The position numbers were made by a program, and so were the translations under genes. Under the pieces are notes generated by a model. It ran no database searches and was not told the DNA's origin. It saw nothing but the letters and a program-made list of their open reading frames with translations. A stretch of 64,000 bases of DNA from Paralithodes platypus (Eukaryota > Arthropoda > Malacostraca > Decapoda > Lithodidae). Shown here piece by piece: positions 31,446-43,109 of the stretch. The stretch's first letter is position 1. Every line of letters starts with the position of its first letter. The stretch lies in NCBI GenBank assembly GCA_032716605.1, contig CM064481.1, positions 17,230,811-17,294,810 of the forward strand, in the 5' to 3' direction.

Positions 31446-33132
31446 GACTAACTCAAAACATCAAACAAATGGGAAGGGGATGGAAGGGAGGGCCCTACAT
31501 CGTCAATGATTTTGGGGCCACTACTAAATACAGTCAGTCCCCCTAATACACGTATCCTCAGTCCGCGTTTACCCTATTCCGCGCCGAGGGGTAAAACAGG
31601 TACTCAAAATCTCTAAAACACGTATTGACCCCACAAAACACGAATCACGGTTGAAGAGTGGTGTAAAAATGCTGTTTTTTTGTATTCCGCACCAAACCCC
31701 CTCCCTACTCCGCGCGCACACCCCTGGGGGCCCCTCGGAGGCCTAGGCTACCCCGGGCCCACCACTGTCACTGGCCCCGTCCCCGGATAAACCCATGGAT
31801 TTCCCGATCGCAGTAGTGCCTTCACCAGCTTATTCTTCCTAGGCATTTTGAAGGTGTTGAAGGGTGTAGGAAGGCGGTTGTTACACAATAAATGTGTCAA
31901 GTCTCAGCGCACGGACACTTAAGGATATTGGGACTGAGAAGGAAGCACACATACACACGCACACTCACACACACACACATAACCACAAATACGCTTCCTT
32001 CTCAGTCCCAATATCCTTAAGTGTCCGTGCGCTGAGACTTGACCCCATTTATTGTGTAACAACTGCCTTCCTACACCCTTCAACAACTTCAAAATGCCTA
32101 GGAAGAATAAACTGGTGAAGGCACTACTGCGATCGGGAAATCTATGTGTTTATCCGGGGACGGGGCCAGTGACAGTGGCGGGGCCGGGGAAGCCTAGGCC
32201 TAGGCTATATGAACTCGCCCTGTCGCGGGGTCTGTCTCGGAGCCCCCACTCTTCTCACCTACTTATAGCATTTAATTTTAATGTAAGGAATGACTTGTTT
32301 ATGTTTCTATTATTGTGTATGCTTGGTTGTCCAATTAGTATTGATTTTGATCAAAAATTACCGTCAAATGTGTGTGGAAATGCGGGCTGCCGCCCATATG
32401 TATTTTTCTCCATAAGTTATGTTATCCCCAATGCGCGAATTCCCAATACCCGTCGTGTAATGCCGCCCATATAGGCGCGGATTGGGGGGACTGACTGTAT
32501 TAGGTTTTCCTTCTTCCCTCCGATACTCAAACCTATAATTTATTAGTGGCCCCTCCATCATTGACAATATGCCTGATATCTAAGACTGGAGGGGGACATT
32601 CGTGACAATAAACCACTAACAAATACCATAGGTAGAGACAAAGAATCATATAACATTTTAAGTTTTTTATTGCTTACAAACAATAATAAGTAAAACAAGA
32701 CAAAAATTGAAAGAAAGCAGTGCGTTACTTCAAAGAATATCTGCTTATATTTGACCGATTAGGTACATCTGAGATCTCACATTGAGGTTCATCACAATTG
32801 TTGCTTAGGAACTTACTTATATTCCTGTTCAACTAAATACAGACACATATATCCTAGGATTATGTATTCTGTCCTTAAAACTTATTTGTACATTCCATAT
32901 AATTTGTACACTTTATTCATACTATATAGTTATAACTATGATAGAATCTTGTAAAAATAGAAAACATTATTTTAGAGCTGTATAACCAGCTCGTCTATTA
33001 AGTATCACAGCTCATGATCTTATCAAATCATCCGGCGGAGGGGCTCTAGGGGTCTTTATGGGCTTACCGACCCCCCCCCCTCCTTTTTTACCTCTTAAGA
33101 TTAAAATTAAATTGTAATAACACATGGACTAA
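31446..33132 (-). repeat. DIRS copy 2 3' terminal region with palindromic module
   Basis: Aligns with 61540-61880 plus 63637-63800, which lie in the same relation to the DIRS fragment at the right edge, so this is taken as the 3' end of the minus-strand DIRS. It contains the pieces GGGAAGGGGATGG (31469), the palindromic module (31501-31530 and 32499-32565), GACTGGAGGGGGACATTCGTG (split by one base in places), GCAGTGCGTTACTTC, and a run of C at 33069. MITE T3 splits the module. No coding sequence. Confidence 0.6.
31531..32497. mobile_element. pogo/Tigger-like element, family T3 (967 bp), with long inner palindrome
   Basis: Ends CAGTCAGTCCCCCTAATACA and, reverse-complemented, CAGTCAGTCCCCCCAATCCG; TA at 31529-31530 and 32498-32499. 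The uninterrupted site is seen at 61621-61626 (AATATT). The centre is a near-perfect inverted repeat of about 200 bp per arm (about 31755-31950 against 31985-32195) around a CA-rich loop. A short frame at 32094 (MPRKNKLVKALLRSG) could be a transposase start, but nothing more is seen. Confidence 0.85.
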
Positions 33133-33360
33133 CTAGACCCGCTGCCGTAATGCCACACAGGCTAGTGTTGGCTTATCCAGAGCCACAGACAGGTATCGCA
33201 TCAAGAAAGTATGATTGGAAGCCCACAATTTAGTGTTAGCTATGTCATCAATTGATTTTTTTTTTTTAAATCTAAGAGAGACAGCCCACTTTCTGATGTC
33301 GTGGGCTCTGCCCACTACGCCGGGATTACTTTCCCTGATGACGTCCACGAGTAGAGAAGC
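33133..33360 (-). pseudogene. DIRS copy 2 tyrosine recombinase C-terminus
   Basis: Encodes NPGVVGRAHDIRKWAVSLRF, the HxxR catalytic box, and LWASNHTFLMRYLSVALD, where the Tyr of MRYL is the expected nucleophile. A run of T (33247-33257) adds lysines between them. Joined upstream to the recombinase N-terminal part across MITE T4, whose TA duplication is at 33361-33362. Confidence 0.82.
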
Positions 33361-33362
33361 TA

Positions 33363-34219
33363 CAGTCGACCCTCAATTTAACGGACCTCGATACAGCGGA
33401 TTTCGGCGTAGCCGGACAAATTTTACAGTAACGGACAAATGTCCGCTACTGTAAAATTTGTCCGTTAGGTGGCGGGCACATATTAGTTTAACCCTCCAGC
33501 CCCGGCTATGTATTCCATATATATTCCCCGAAACCCGGGGGTTTTGGCCGAAAAACGTCTACGCCTAGGCTACCGCATCTTTGTTATTTTGCTTGCTTCC
33601 GCATTCCCGCGCATCCCCAAGCGTAGATGTGTTTTGTACCTGTAGAATGGCATTAAGTAGAGCTCTCTAAGTCAACTGGTTCAGTTGTGATGATGATTTC
33701 ATTGGAGATAACTTTATGGCAAAAACAGCCACTTTACACTACTTTTCGATACTTAACAATAACATACAGGCACACACGAACAAGCGACGCACTCCTTCTT
33801 GTGGTCGGAGATGCGGGGCGTCGGTCCAGCCAGCTGTTGTTTACATGCGTCGGACGGACGCCTCGCACACCAAGCTTACAGGCTTTGAGCTCATGAGTGC
33901 CTCAGAGCCCTTCCGGGTAGCTCGGGTGTGTTTTTTATGGGTGCCTCAGAGCCCTTCCGGGTCTGATGGGTTAAGGTAAGAAAAACAACTATATTTGTAT
34001 CATTGAATTGTTAATTCTCTTTTATCTACTGTTTACCTATATTGTGTTATTCTCTTCTATCTAATTAGGTTGAACTTATACATAGAAAGTTTAAAATCTT
34101 TATTATTTTGGCATATTTGGGCAAAAACCGAAGTCTGGAGGGAATTTTCCAGTAACAGACTTTTTCCAGTAACGGACAAGCTTTCCCCCCTATTAGTCCG
34201 TTAAATCGAGGGTCGACTG
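33363..34219. mobile_element. pogo/Tigger-like MITE, family T4, carrying a nested piggyBac MITE
   Basis: Ends CAGTCGACCCTCAATTTAAC and, reverse-complemented, CAGTCGACCCTCGATTTAAC; TA at 33361-33362 and 34220-34221. It splits the DIRS recombinase after RRKL. Without the nested element it is about 374 bp. Inner repeats of CAGTAACGGACAA and its complement lie near both ends. Confidence 0.9.
33492..33970. mobile_element. piggyBac-like MITE (479 bp) nested in T4
   Basis: TTAA at 33488-33491 and 33971-33974. The left end CCCTCCAGCCCCGG is identical to the left end of the autonomous piggyBac at 55054. The right end (reverse-complemented) CCCATCAGACCCGGAAGGGC carries two GGAAGGGCTCTGAGGCACCC units. 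Part of the interior (AATGGCATTAAGTAGAGCTC) matches the autonomous element (AATGGCGTTGAGTAGAGGTC), so it is a deletion derivative of the same group. Confidence 0.88.
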
Positions 34220-34221
34220 TA

Positions 34222-34970
34222 ATTTCCTTCTCGTGACGCGAGTACCTGTGCTGTTGACCCATAAAAAGCCTGGTTGTTGAGGTTGTGCCACCCTCATAAA
34301 TTTTATTAAAGCTTGTACTGGGCACAATATCTGATGCGTATGTCCGCGTTTGAGTGCCGGTACTGTAAATTCTGTAAATACATGATTACAATGTTCATTC
34401 TTTGCTATAAATGTAGGAGACGGAGCAATTTGTAAGTGTTCATTCAGTCTCCCAAACCTGAGGCAATTTGGTTCGTTGCTCATCGCCGCCAGCTCCGATA
34501 CCCTGTTTCCTGTCGCTAAAGCCATAAGGAACACAGCCTTCTTTAATAATGAGTCAAAATCCGGCGCATGAGTATACTTGCGCGAGTGAAGTAAAGACAA
34601 AGCTTTGTCCAGCGACCAGGTAGGCATTAGCTGACGTGGTGGTGGGCGCAGTTTGAAACATGCCCTCATGAACCCTTTCTCCTCTGCCTGTGGTATGGAT
34701 AGACCAGTTAGGTCGTAAAAGGGGTTTCTAATGGCGGATAAATGTTTTTTTAGAGTGACTACAGAAAAGCGCTTTTGTTCAAACAGATAATAATCTAAGT
34801 ACTGTACAGTATTTAAATATCAAAGCTACGGACGAGTCTGTTTGCGCCGTTTCTACTATCCAGGTTGTGAACGTTTTCCAATGAGATTGGTATTGCCTCC
34901 TGGTAGACATAGTGTATTGATTAAGAAATGTATTTGTAACACTCTCCCCATACTGAGTTAACCATTTGCA
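34222..34970 (-). pseudogene. DIRS copy 2 tyrosine recombinase N-terminal and central part
   Basis: Central part open from 34669: RACFKLRPPPRQLMPTWSLD, then ALATGNRVSELAAMSNEPNC with the catalytic Arg, then HQILCPVQALIKFMRVAQPQ and FLWVNSTGTRVTRRKL up to T4. The N-terminal third (34670-34970: YQSHWKTFTTWIVETAQTDS) is in other frames. Copy 1 shows the same layout. The domain binds and recombines element DNA. Confidence 0.8.
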
Positions 34971-35544
34971 TATTGCCTATGTTAATATGGCCTCGTTCCG
35001 GGCTCCTCTGAGCCCGGGTTAACCTGGATCACGGTGGTCGAGAACCAAGATCATCATAGGGGGTACCCCTTAATCATTCCTACGGTACGTCATTGGGTTG
35101 GAGCCACTGAAAGTAGGAAATAAAAAGAAAAGAATTAGCACAGTTTGAACACCGCGCCCACGCGCGCTCCGGTCTTCCTCAGCTTCCCACACACCTGCAG
35201 TTGGCTGTTCCTCCCAGGAACCTTCTCTAATGTAATATCAAGTTGAGCATGTGTATGGGAAGGGGATGGTGGGAGGGCACTTTTCGTCATTGACTCCAGG
35301 AGCCACCAATAAATATTAGTTTTTCCTTCCTTCCCTTACGGGTTGTCAAAACCGTAATTTATTGGTGGCTCCTTACGTCAATGACGTAAGAGCCTAGAAT
35401 ATCACGACCGGTGGAGGGACCTACATAAGCTCATCACGCTAAACCGCGAGAAACTAATAGGAAAACCAAAACGAAAACTGTGACATGTGTCTAAATATAA
35501 GAGTATAGTCGTAAGAAAAAGATGTATAAGCCGGGTACCATTAA

Positions 35545-36022
35545 CCCTTAACTGGCGGCGCGCATCATATGTCGAGTGAAAGAAATTTGGACTATGTGGC
35601 GGCTCACAACATAAGTCGTGTGGCAATTTCAGCACGTAATGTTGCTGAGAGAGAGACAAGTGGTGGCAGGAGAGTAGCGAGCGTATGACTGCTCCAGACC
35701 ACCGCGGTGGACCAACTGACATGAATCCCACCCTCCTCCACCCTCTCACACTCGCTACATAGTGAATTGTATGGGGTTAAGTACCGAATTACATGGTTTT
35801 TGCACTCGTGTTGCGCGGTTGTTGCAAGAAAACTAGCGGTCATACAAGGATCGTTGTGGTGTCATTGGAAAGCTCTGTTTATGCCCTTTCAGTGATAGAT
35901 ACTTGTTTTACGCTCTGGGTCTTATTTAGGCATGAAAATGATCACGTAAACAGCCCTATTTTGGGTAAAAACACCCCGCTGGTGGCTACATATTATTTAC
36001 CGCCTAGGCCGCTCGTTAGGTG
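35545..36022. mobile_element. piggyBac-like MITE (478 bp) in the left arm of the foldback
   Basis: TTAA at 35541-35544 and 36023-36026. The right arm of the foldback preserves the empty site (TTCTTTAATGGTACC at 37113-37127), a direct proof of TTAA insertion. Ends CCCTTAACTGGCGGCGCGC and, reverse-complemented, CACCTAACGAGCGGCCTAGG. A different family from the CCCTCC piggyBac group. Confidence 0.9.
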
Positions 36023-36240
36023 TTAAAGAAGCCTTATCTCGGAAAGACAGAACTACTGAGGTGTGAATACTGATAATTGTATATCACAAAAATAAAATTA
36101 AAATAACGTTATGCATTTATAGTTGCAATAATGTATCGATCTTGTTATGTAACAGATCTAGTGCAGTAATAGCACTCTTGTTATCCATTCCGGATTGTGT
36201 GTCCTGCCAACTTGTCCTGGAATTAACGTGCCCCCCCCCC

Positions 36241-36904
36241 TAATGGTAGCGGACCATATGTGCCTATCATGGGATTTTGCGATTACCTGAGGTTCAGCTA
36301 CCTTCATTATCTTTGCAAAAGGGATGCTAACACTTTCTTTCCCCACCTTATTTGACCCTCATGGGGGAAGCACAATTGTGTCTTATTCCTAGGAATAATA
36401 GACTTAGAGTAGGTATATAGTGCATTAACAGGGAATGGGAATAGAGCATGGAGTATTTTTGCTCTTGTCAAGGCAGGAATAGATAAAGGTGTGGGGAGAT
36501 GTTCCTGGTGTTCCTTTTGTTCTTACACTGGTGTAGTAACAAAAGGTACAGAACTCTTAGTAGCAAAATTATGTAGACTTTGTCATGGATGTCCGTTCTG
36601 AGACCCATTGGTCAATGGTCTCAGTCCTTTGACAATACGCACTTATTAATTTTCTTGTCCTATGTGGTCTAACCGGAGAAGGCCTGGACTGTGACAACGT
36701 TAGGTCCTTCTCGATTAACCAGATAAAGGTGTGGGGAGATGTTCCTGGTGTTCCTTTTGTTCTTACACTGGTGTAGTAACAAAAGGTACAGAACTCTTAG
36801 TAGCAAAATTATGTAGACTTTGTATGTTTATTCAATGCCTTGTTACCAGGGTGTAAGGTAATAGAAAGTGCGTCCTACCTGTCACCTTAAATGAAAAAAA
36901 GGGG
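36241..36904. other. Loop of the foldback with a 102-bp direct repeat
   Basis: The segment AGATAAAGGTGTGGGGAGAT to TATGTAGACTTTG occurs at 36482-36583 and again at 36721-36822 with no difference seen, 239 bp apart. A 62-codon minus-strand frame crosses the left arm boundary (36158-36346) but has no family motif. Runs of C (36231) and G (36901) sit at the two arm/loop borders. Confidence 0.6.
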
Positions 36905-37763
36905 GGGGGGGGGGCACGTTAATTCCAGGACAAGTTGGCAGGACACACAACCCGGAATGGATAACAAGAGTGCTATTACTGCACTAGATCTGTTACATAA
37001 CAAGATCGATACATTATTGCAACTATAAATGCATAACTCTATTAATTTTATTTTTGTGATATACAATTATCAATATTCACACCTCAGTAGTTCTGTCTTT
37101 CCGAGATAAGGCTTCTTTAATGGTACCCGCCTTATACATCTTTTTCTTACGACTATACTCTTATATTTAGACACATGTCACAGTTTTCGTTTTGGTCTTC
37201 CTATTAGTTTCTTGCGGTTTAGCGTGATGAGCTTATGTAGGTCCCTCCACCGGTCGTGATATTCTAGGCTCTTACGTCATTGACGTAAGGAGCCACCAAT
37301 AAATTACGGTTTTGACAACCCGTAAGGGAAGGAAGGAAAAACTAATATTTATTGGTGGCTCCTGGAGTCAATGACGAAAAGTGCCCTCCCACCATCCCCT
37401 TCCCATACACATGCTCAACTTGATATTACATTAGAGAAGGTTCCTGGGAGGAACAGCCAACTGCAGGTGTGTGGGAAGCTGAGGAAGACCGGAGCGCGCG
37501 TGGGCGCGGTGTTCAAACTGTGCTAATTCTTTTCTTTTTATTTCCTACTTTCAGTGGCTCCAACCCAATGACGTACCGTAGGAATGATTAAGGGGTACCC
37601 CCTATGATGATCTTGGTTCTCGACCACCGTGATCCAGGTTAACCCGGGCTCAGAGGAGCCCGGAACGAGGCCATATTAACATAGGCTCTTACGTCATTGA
37701 CTCCAGGAGCCACCAATAAATATTAGTTTTTCCTTCCTTCCCTTACGGGTTGTCAAAACCGTA

Positions 37764-38945
37764 TTTTGAATGTCCAAAAGGCAAAAGTCAGCGAGGTCTT
37801 TAGGTTGCCAATTGTCTCCAAGTGGAAGTACGAGATCGGGAGTGACACCGGGTTCTCGCACCACGTTTTCAATTGGTGGTACCACACTTGAGCCGGCCAA
37901 AGTGGCGCGATCATCGAGACTACGCCCCGGTAACCCCGTAGTTTGTGAACTACTCGACACATGAGTGACGCGTCTGGAGGCGGAAAAAGATAGATGGAAT
38001 TCCATTCCGCGGTTAGTTCCCGGCGGGTTAGGAAGTGGTTTGTGGTTTCCTTCTGACGCAAATAGATTCACTTGTGGACGGTATGGTTCTGCAAACATCT
38101 GGTTGAAGATGGTTTGCTTTAATGCCCATTCTACTTGTCTGCTCTGTCTCCGGGATAGAGCGTCTGCCCAGACATTCGCCACGCCCAGGAGATAAGATGC
38201 ATGAAGAGGAATACTCAGCTTGTCGGCTAGAGCAAAAAATCTGTTCTGACAATTCTAGTAACTCTCGAGACCTTGTTGACCCTTGCTTTTGAATGCAATG
38301 TACCGCGTTCAAGTTGTCCATCCGAAAGGCTATTGATTTTCCCTGTAAAGAAGAGCCGTGAGTTTGGAGGAAAAACAAAGGGACTAGAAGTTCTTGTTTG
38401 TTGATATGAAAGTTCTCGGCTTGGGACCAAAGACCTTGACCCTGGTGGCCTAGGTTCGACTGATATCCCCAGCCTATTGTCCTTGAAGCATCTGTGTAGA
38501 TCCATACCGTAGGTGGGGGAGAAACCCACGTCGTTATTGAGTGCAATGTTTCCTTCATTGCCCAAACCGACAGTAAGTTCAGAATTAATGGAGGAATGGT
38601 CCACAATTTCCCCTCCGGCCAGAGTGGGAAACATTTGTTGCCTTCCAAGATTAATCTTTTCACTTTCAACCAGCCCAACTTCACAGTTAGTTGAATCCAG
38701 TTGAGTGAACCGATCAGGGACTCCCACGTCCTTCTCGTTGTGTTCAGGCTGTGGAGAAACCGGAACAGTTTCCTGCGAAATCTGTTGCGGTTGTCCACAC
38801 TCTGACTGAGAGTAGATTGGCTGTGTCCCAGACCAGCCCTATCCACTGAACCACCCGTGTGGGAACAAGGTTCGACTTTGCCAGGTTGACCTTGAACCCT
38901 AGGGTTTGTACATGATTTATAACTTGTTTGACATGGATCTGACAT
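37764..38945 (-). pseudogene. DIRS copy 2 RNase H region
   Basis: Overlapping frames. Visible are PPTVWIYTDASRTIGWGYQS (the TDAS catalytic Asp), NFHINKQELLVPLFFLQTHG (Glu), IAFRMDNLNAVHCIQKQGS (Asp), then VANVWADALSRRQSRQVEWA (Asp) and QVNLFASEGNHK. This D-E-D-D series is that of RNase H. Its end is separated from the recombinase by the foldback element. Three frame changes are present. Confidence 0.82.
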
Positions 38946-39620
38946 AAACTCTCTGACTCTGCCACCACTAGCCAGTCATCTAGGTACCACAACACCTTGA
39001 TCCCCTGAGCTAACATTGGCATTAGGGCCTGCCGGACTAATTTTGTGAATATTCTTGGTGACAGGTTAAATGGTAATCTCTGAAAGGCATAAGTCTCTTG
39101 CCTGATCCTCAATGCGAGGAATTTTTGGAACCGTTTGTTTATAGGGACATGCCAGTAGGCGTCTTTCAGGTCTAGTGAGCACATCCAGCTTTGCGGCGGG
39201 AGTGTGAGCTTGATTTGATTCACTGTGAGCATTTTGAATGGTAAGTTGTGAATGTGTGTGTTCAGACACGAGAGATCTACTACTGGTCGCATCTGCACAC
39301 TGTCCCTCTTTGGCACTAGAAAAAGTCTGGATGTGAAAACATGGCGATTTGGGTCTACCGGGACAATGACATGCTTGGTGATCATTTCCTGGACTAGTGA
39401 CTCCACCTCTAAAGAAACATGATTGAATTCTCGAGTTTGACGTAAACGAGGTCGCCGGAGCCACCGCCAAGTGATTCCCTTGCTTACCACAGTCCTTGCC
39501 CAAGTTCGCCGGTGCCAGGCCCATCGACATGCTTGGAATGACCCCGTCTTTTGACTGGGTTTGTCCGGCAGTACTATTCTCGAATACGACTCGCCTGCGG
39601 TAGGCCCCAGTAGAGAGAGA
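38744..39620 (-). pseudogene. DIRS copy 2 reverse transcriptase
   Basis: The main frame from 39490 has 248 codons: FTSRLFLVPKRDSVQMRPVV, DLSCLNTHIHN, WMCSLDLKDAYWHVPINKRF (catalytic Asp), YAFQRLPFNLSPRIFTKLV, and VLWYLDDWLVVAES with the YLDD pair (codons at 38975-38986). DIRS RTs share this layout with Ty3/Gypsy but lack an upstream protease. The frame shifts in the linker to RNase H. Confidence 0.87.
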
Positions 39621-39715
39621 GTGTGACTGACTAGTTTTTTGGTGGTGTCTGGGCAGAGGTAGACGGCTGACTATGTTTGGCAGATGTCGTTCCCTGATGA
39701 GGCTTGTGTTGTGAC

Positions 39716-40967
39716 CTACCTTTGTTGTTGTTGTGACCTACCTTTGTTATCCCACTTGCCTGGTGGTTTACCCTGTTTGTGCTTGTTCTGAGTACCTCCC
39801 TGCTGTTGGGGAGACTTGGGGTCCCGAAAGGACTGTTTAGCATCGGTAGAATGAGACTTACCTCCATCCTTTGGTTTGGAGTATGGTTTCTTGAAATGCT
39901 CCTTCCTTGGCTGGGAGGTACTCATCTTCAAGCTATCTACCATATTGAAAACTGGCCTCCATGTGGTCTGTGTTTAGCAATGAAGCAGTTAATACAGGGG
40001 AAAGAGTTACTCGGCGACCAATGTCTTCCGGTAGCTTTTTCACCAAGTACACCCTTAAGTTCTGTCGTGCACAAATCGCCTCCATAATGGCTATTCTGAT
40101 ATCACCCAGGGACTGTATGGAATTTTGTAATAGAAGCCGCCGGGACAGTTCTGTGGCCTTCCTTACATTCTGATCAGATATGGCTGAGATAGTCCTCGTG
40201 AGGGACTGGGCAATTTGGCGACTTAAGATGAATTGTGAACAAATTCTATATGCTTTATTACGCAATTTAAAGTCTCTGTCTAAGTGGGCTGGAGGTGGGG
40301 TAGAAAAAGGATCCAGTAGTTCATAAAGAGCCAGTTTGGGAGCTGAAAGGAATTCAAACAATCCAGGAGATACCCCACCTGCCTTATTAATGGGCAATGA
40401 AAACCATGAGTGGATTTCTTGAGGAATTTGGTGGGAGGATTTAGAGGTAATGGTAGCCCCAAATTGTTGCGCCTCAGCTTCCCAGTCCACCCACGGGCCC
40501 ACACCTATCAGCCCCACCTGCAGGACTGGATTGTGACTCTGATCGAGCACCGGAGTTGTATCCAATTCCGGCGTTAATGATTGGAGTGATTTGATATCAT
40601 TCACGCCATCAGATCGTGTCCAATCATCAAAAGGTTGTGCAGTTGAGGCAGGAGGTAATGCCGGAGTAGAGGAGTAAACAAAGAAGTCAGAGGAGTATAC
40701 AGTAGGTATAGCCTTAATCGTAACATCTAATAATTGCCCTTGCGCATCTTTTGCTCTAAGCTTTTTACTCTTACTTACTTCTATGGTCCAGTCACTAGGG
40801 ACCGGCAACTCCCCCGATATAGTCGTTTGTGCCAAGTGTGGGTTTTTTGCAATAGCCGGCACCCATGAACAATCTGGCCCGTACAAGAGAGGCATAGGGC
40901 CTCTCCTTTGTGGGAGTCTATCTAGCGGGGCAGGAGTAATGTCCGTGATAACAGGCACCAGCACTAG
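39716..40967 (-). pseudogene. DIRS copy 2 gag, C-terminal half
   Basis: A 343-codon open frame (39933-40964) begins near RLPQRRGPMPLLYGPDCSWV. It includes LDVTIKAIPTVYSSDFFVYS, IHSWFSLPINKAGGVSPGLF and AYRICSQFILSRQIAQSLTR. A second frame (39716-39943) continues with a Lys/Gln/Pro-rich basic tail (QPRKEHFKKPYSKPKDGGKS), likely nucleic-acid binding. This is the family's gag-like ORF1. It is cut upstream at AACTA by LINE-D. Confidence 0.75.
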
Positions 40968-41014
40968 AACTAATAGAGTTTTCCCATGCTAGAATAAGGA
41001 GGGCTATAGAAAAA

Positions 41015-42553
41015 ATGAACAGAAGTAAGTCCCCGGGACCGGATGGGATACATCCAAGAATCATAAAGGAAGGAGGTGAGATGTTAGTAGAGCCATTAAA
41101 AATGTTATTTGAGGTATCTTTTAATACAGGACAAATCCCTACGAACTGGAGAGAGGCGAACATAACAGCTATATTTAAGAAGGGAAAGAGAAATGACCCA
41201 GGAAATTATAGACTAGTCAGTTTGACAAGTGTTGTGTGTAAACTAATGGAAACGGTAATTAGAGAAGGAATAATGGAGCATATGAAATCAAACCAACTTT
41301 TCAGAGGGAGACAGTTCGGATTCTTGCCGGGGAGGTCGATGGTACTACAGCTAATTAAGGTGGTAGATGATTGGATGCAAACTCTGGAGGATGGTGATGT
41401 AATAGACGTGGTATATTGCGATTTTATGAAGGCCTTCGATAAGGTCCCACATAAAAGGTTAATAGAGAAGTTAGAAGCTATAATATAGGGGAGAAATGTG
41501 TGAAATGGATAGAAGCCTTCCTGAAGATCGGAGACAGAGGGTACTGGTGAATGGAATAGGCTCGGGGTGGAGGGAAATTACAAGTGGGGTACCTCAGGGA
41601 TCTGTGTTGGGACCACTACTGTTCGTTATATTATCAACGACTTACCTGAAGTTATAACCAATGGAAGTGAGATATACCTGTATGCGGATGACACTAAGCT
41701 GTATAGAAGAGTGAGGAGTAAGGAAGATGTGGGTTTGCTTCAAGGAGATGTGGAGGGCATGAAGGGATGGTCTGAACATTGGTTAATGCCTTTTCATCCA
41801 AAAAAATGCAAGTACATGCAGATTGGGACTAGCAAGATAGACAAGGTAGGATACAGCATGTATGAAGCGATGGAGGAAGTGAATGCAGAAAAGGATATAG
41901 GAGTAGTGATAGACAATAAGTTAAATTTCTCAGAACATTTAGCAGAAAAGATAAACAAAGCCAATAGAATTGTAGGGCTGATAAGGAGGACATTTGTGTC
42001 AATTGACGAAGAAATCTTCATGAATCTCTATACAGCGCTGGTTAGGCCGCACCTGGAATATGCGAACCAGGTGTGGGCTCCATATATGGTAAAGGATATA
42101 GAAGCAGTGGAGAAAGTGCAGAGGAGAGCTAGCAAGCTAGTACCAACGTTGAAGAACGCGGGCTATGAGCAGAGGTTGAGGACACTGGGACTTCCGACAC
42201 TGGCATACGATATGATAGAGACTTTTAAGATAGTGTCAGGAAAGTATGATGAGGATGTGTGTAAAGGTATCTTCTTGATGCGGGAGGGAACAAGAACGAG
42301 AGGACACTCTAAGAAAATTTACAAAGAAAGAAATAGGCTTGAAAAGGCAAAGAACTCATTTTGTGAGAGAGGTAAATGAGTGGAACGCGCTGCCCCAGTA
42401 TGTAGTCGATTCCGAATCAATAAGGAAGTTTGAAAGTAATCTTGATAAAGCATGGGGAAGACAAGATTTGAAGTTTGATTATAAAGCAAAAATACAGAAT
42501 AGTAAAAATGTTGCGTCTGCTGCCGCCGCCGCCAACACAGTGAACGATCGCAG
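41015..42553 (+). pseudogene. LINE-D reverse transcriptase and C-terminal domain
   Basis: RT motifs in order: NRSKSPGPDGIHPRIIKEGG, WREANITAIFKKGKRNDPG, NYRLVSLTSVVCKLMETVI, RQFGFLPGRSMVLQLIKVV, VVYCDFMKAFDKVPHKRLIE, a broken [11 protein letters not shown] near 41590, and YLYADDTKLYRRV. The C-terminal domain has LVRPHLEYANQVWAPYMV and KVQRRASKLVPTLKNAGYEQ. Frame breaks are near 41490, 41610, 42205 and 42370. Confidence 0.87.
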
Positions 42554-43109
42554 AACGACCTATTTCCTACTCATTGAGTGGGCGGGTGCCCAACCCCGAA
42601 AGGAGTTGAAATAGGGAAGCTATCCCCCGCCAAAGGCGGCTTTCTAGGGCCTTTCCTAGCTGATGCTGAGAGGATTGGGTTCTAGTCATGTGGTGATGGG
42701 CTGGTCTATCCGAGTGAGAACTGAGCGATCTCTGCCATACCCATAGCTTACTCTGACTGTTCCTTTTACTTATATATCTTCTAGATCTCAAGTGGCGGCG
42801 TCTTTTCTGTGGATTGACCTCCCTACTGCCAACCTAGAAGTTGGCAGATTGGGAGGCAAAGCGTCACATTTTTCCCTTACCCCTCAACTTTCCCTTCATA
42901 ATTGCTGAGGGGCACAGAGCCTTGGGTGGGGCTTTGGTTTCCCGGGCGTTTCCGCACCTTCCTCAGCTCCCTGCATTGGAGTGGCTTCGGTCACCCGGGC
43001 TTTGTTAGTGGTAAGCAGGGAGGATTTTGTGGGGGCGCTCGTTTATGGCCTTGCTCGAGACCTTGGGGCTGTTCGGCCAGACAGCCTGGGGAACAACAAC
43101 AACAACAAC
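42554..43109 (+). mobile_element. SINE-like retroposon with (AAC)n tail, longest copy (556 bp)
   Basis: Flanked by AACGATCGCAG (42543-42553) and AACGACCGCAG (43110-43120), an 11-bp target duplication. The empty site is visible in the other LINE-D copy. The body shares GCTGAGGGGCACAGAGCCTT to GGGGAACAACAAC with copies at 47011-47185 and 51435-51959. No protein frame. No convincing tRNA promoter, so it may be a SINE or the 3' part of a LINE ending in AAC repeats. Confidence 0.82.

Larger units (their letters stand above)
34976..37763. mobile_element. 2.8-kb foldback element inserted in DIRS copy 2
   Basis: Two inverted arms of ~790 bp: left 34976-35544 plus 36023-36240, right 36905-37685, nearly identical. 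The outer 569 bp of each arm (34976-35544 against 37117-37685) has equal length with only rare mismatches. The left arm is interrupted by a TTAA-flanked MITE. The arms contain the palindromic module also seen in DIRS 3' ends, so it may be a DIRS-derived non-autonomous element. Right of the arm a further 78 bp (37686-37763) repeats part of the module. The target duplication is unclear, possibly TA. Confidence 0.8.

Noticed and set aside
31894..32118. His/Thr repeat protein
   Set aside because: Reading of the CA-rich loop of the T3 palindrome.
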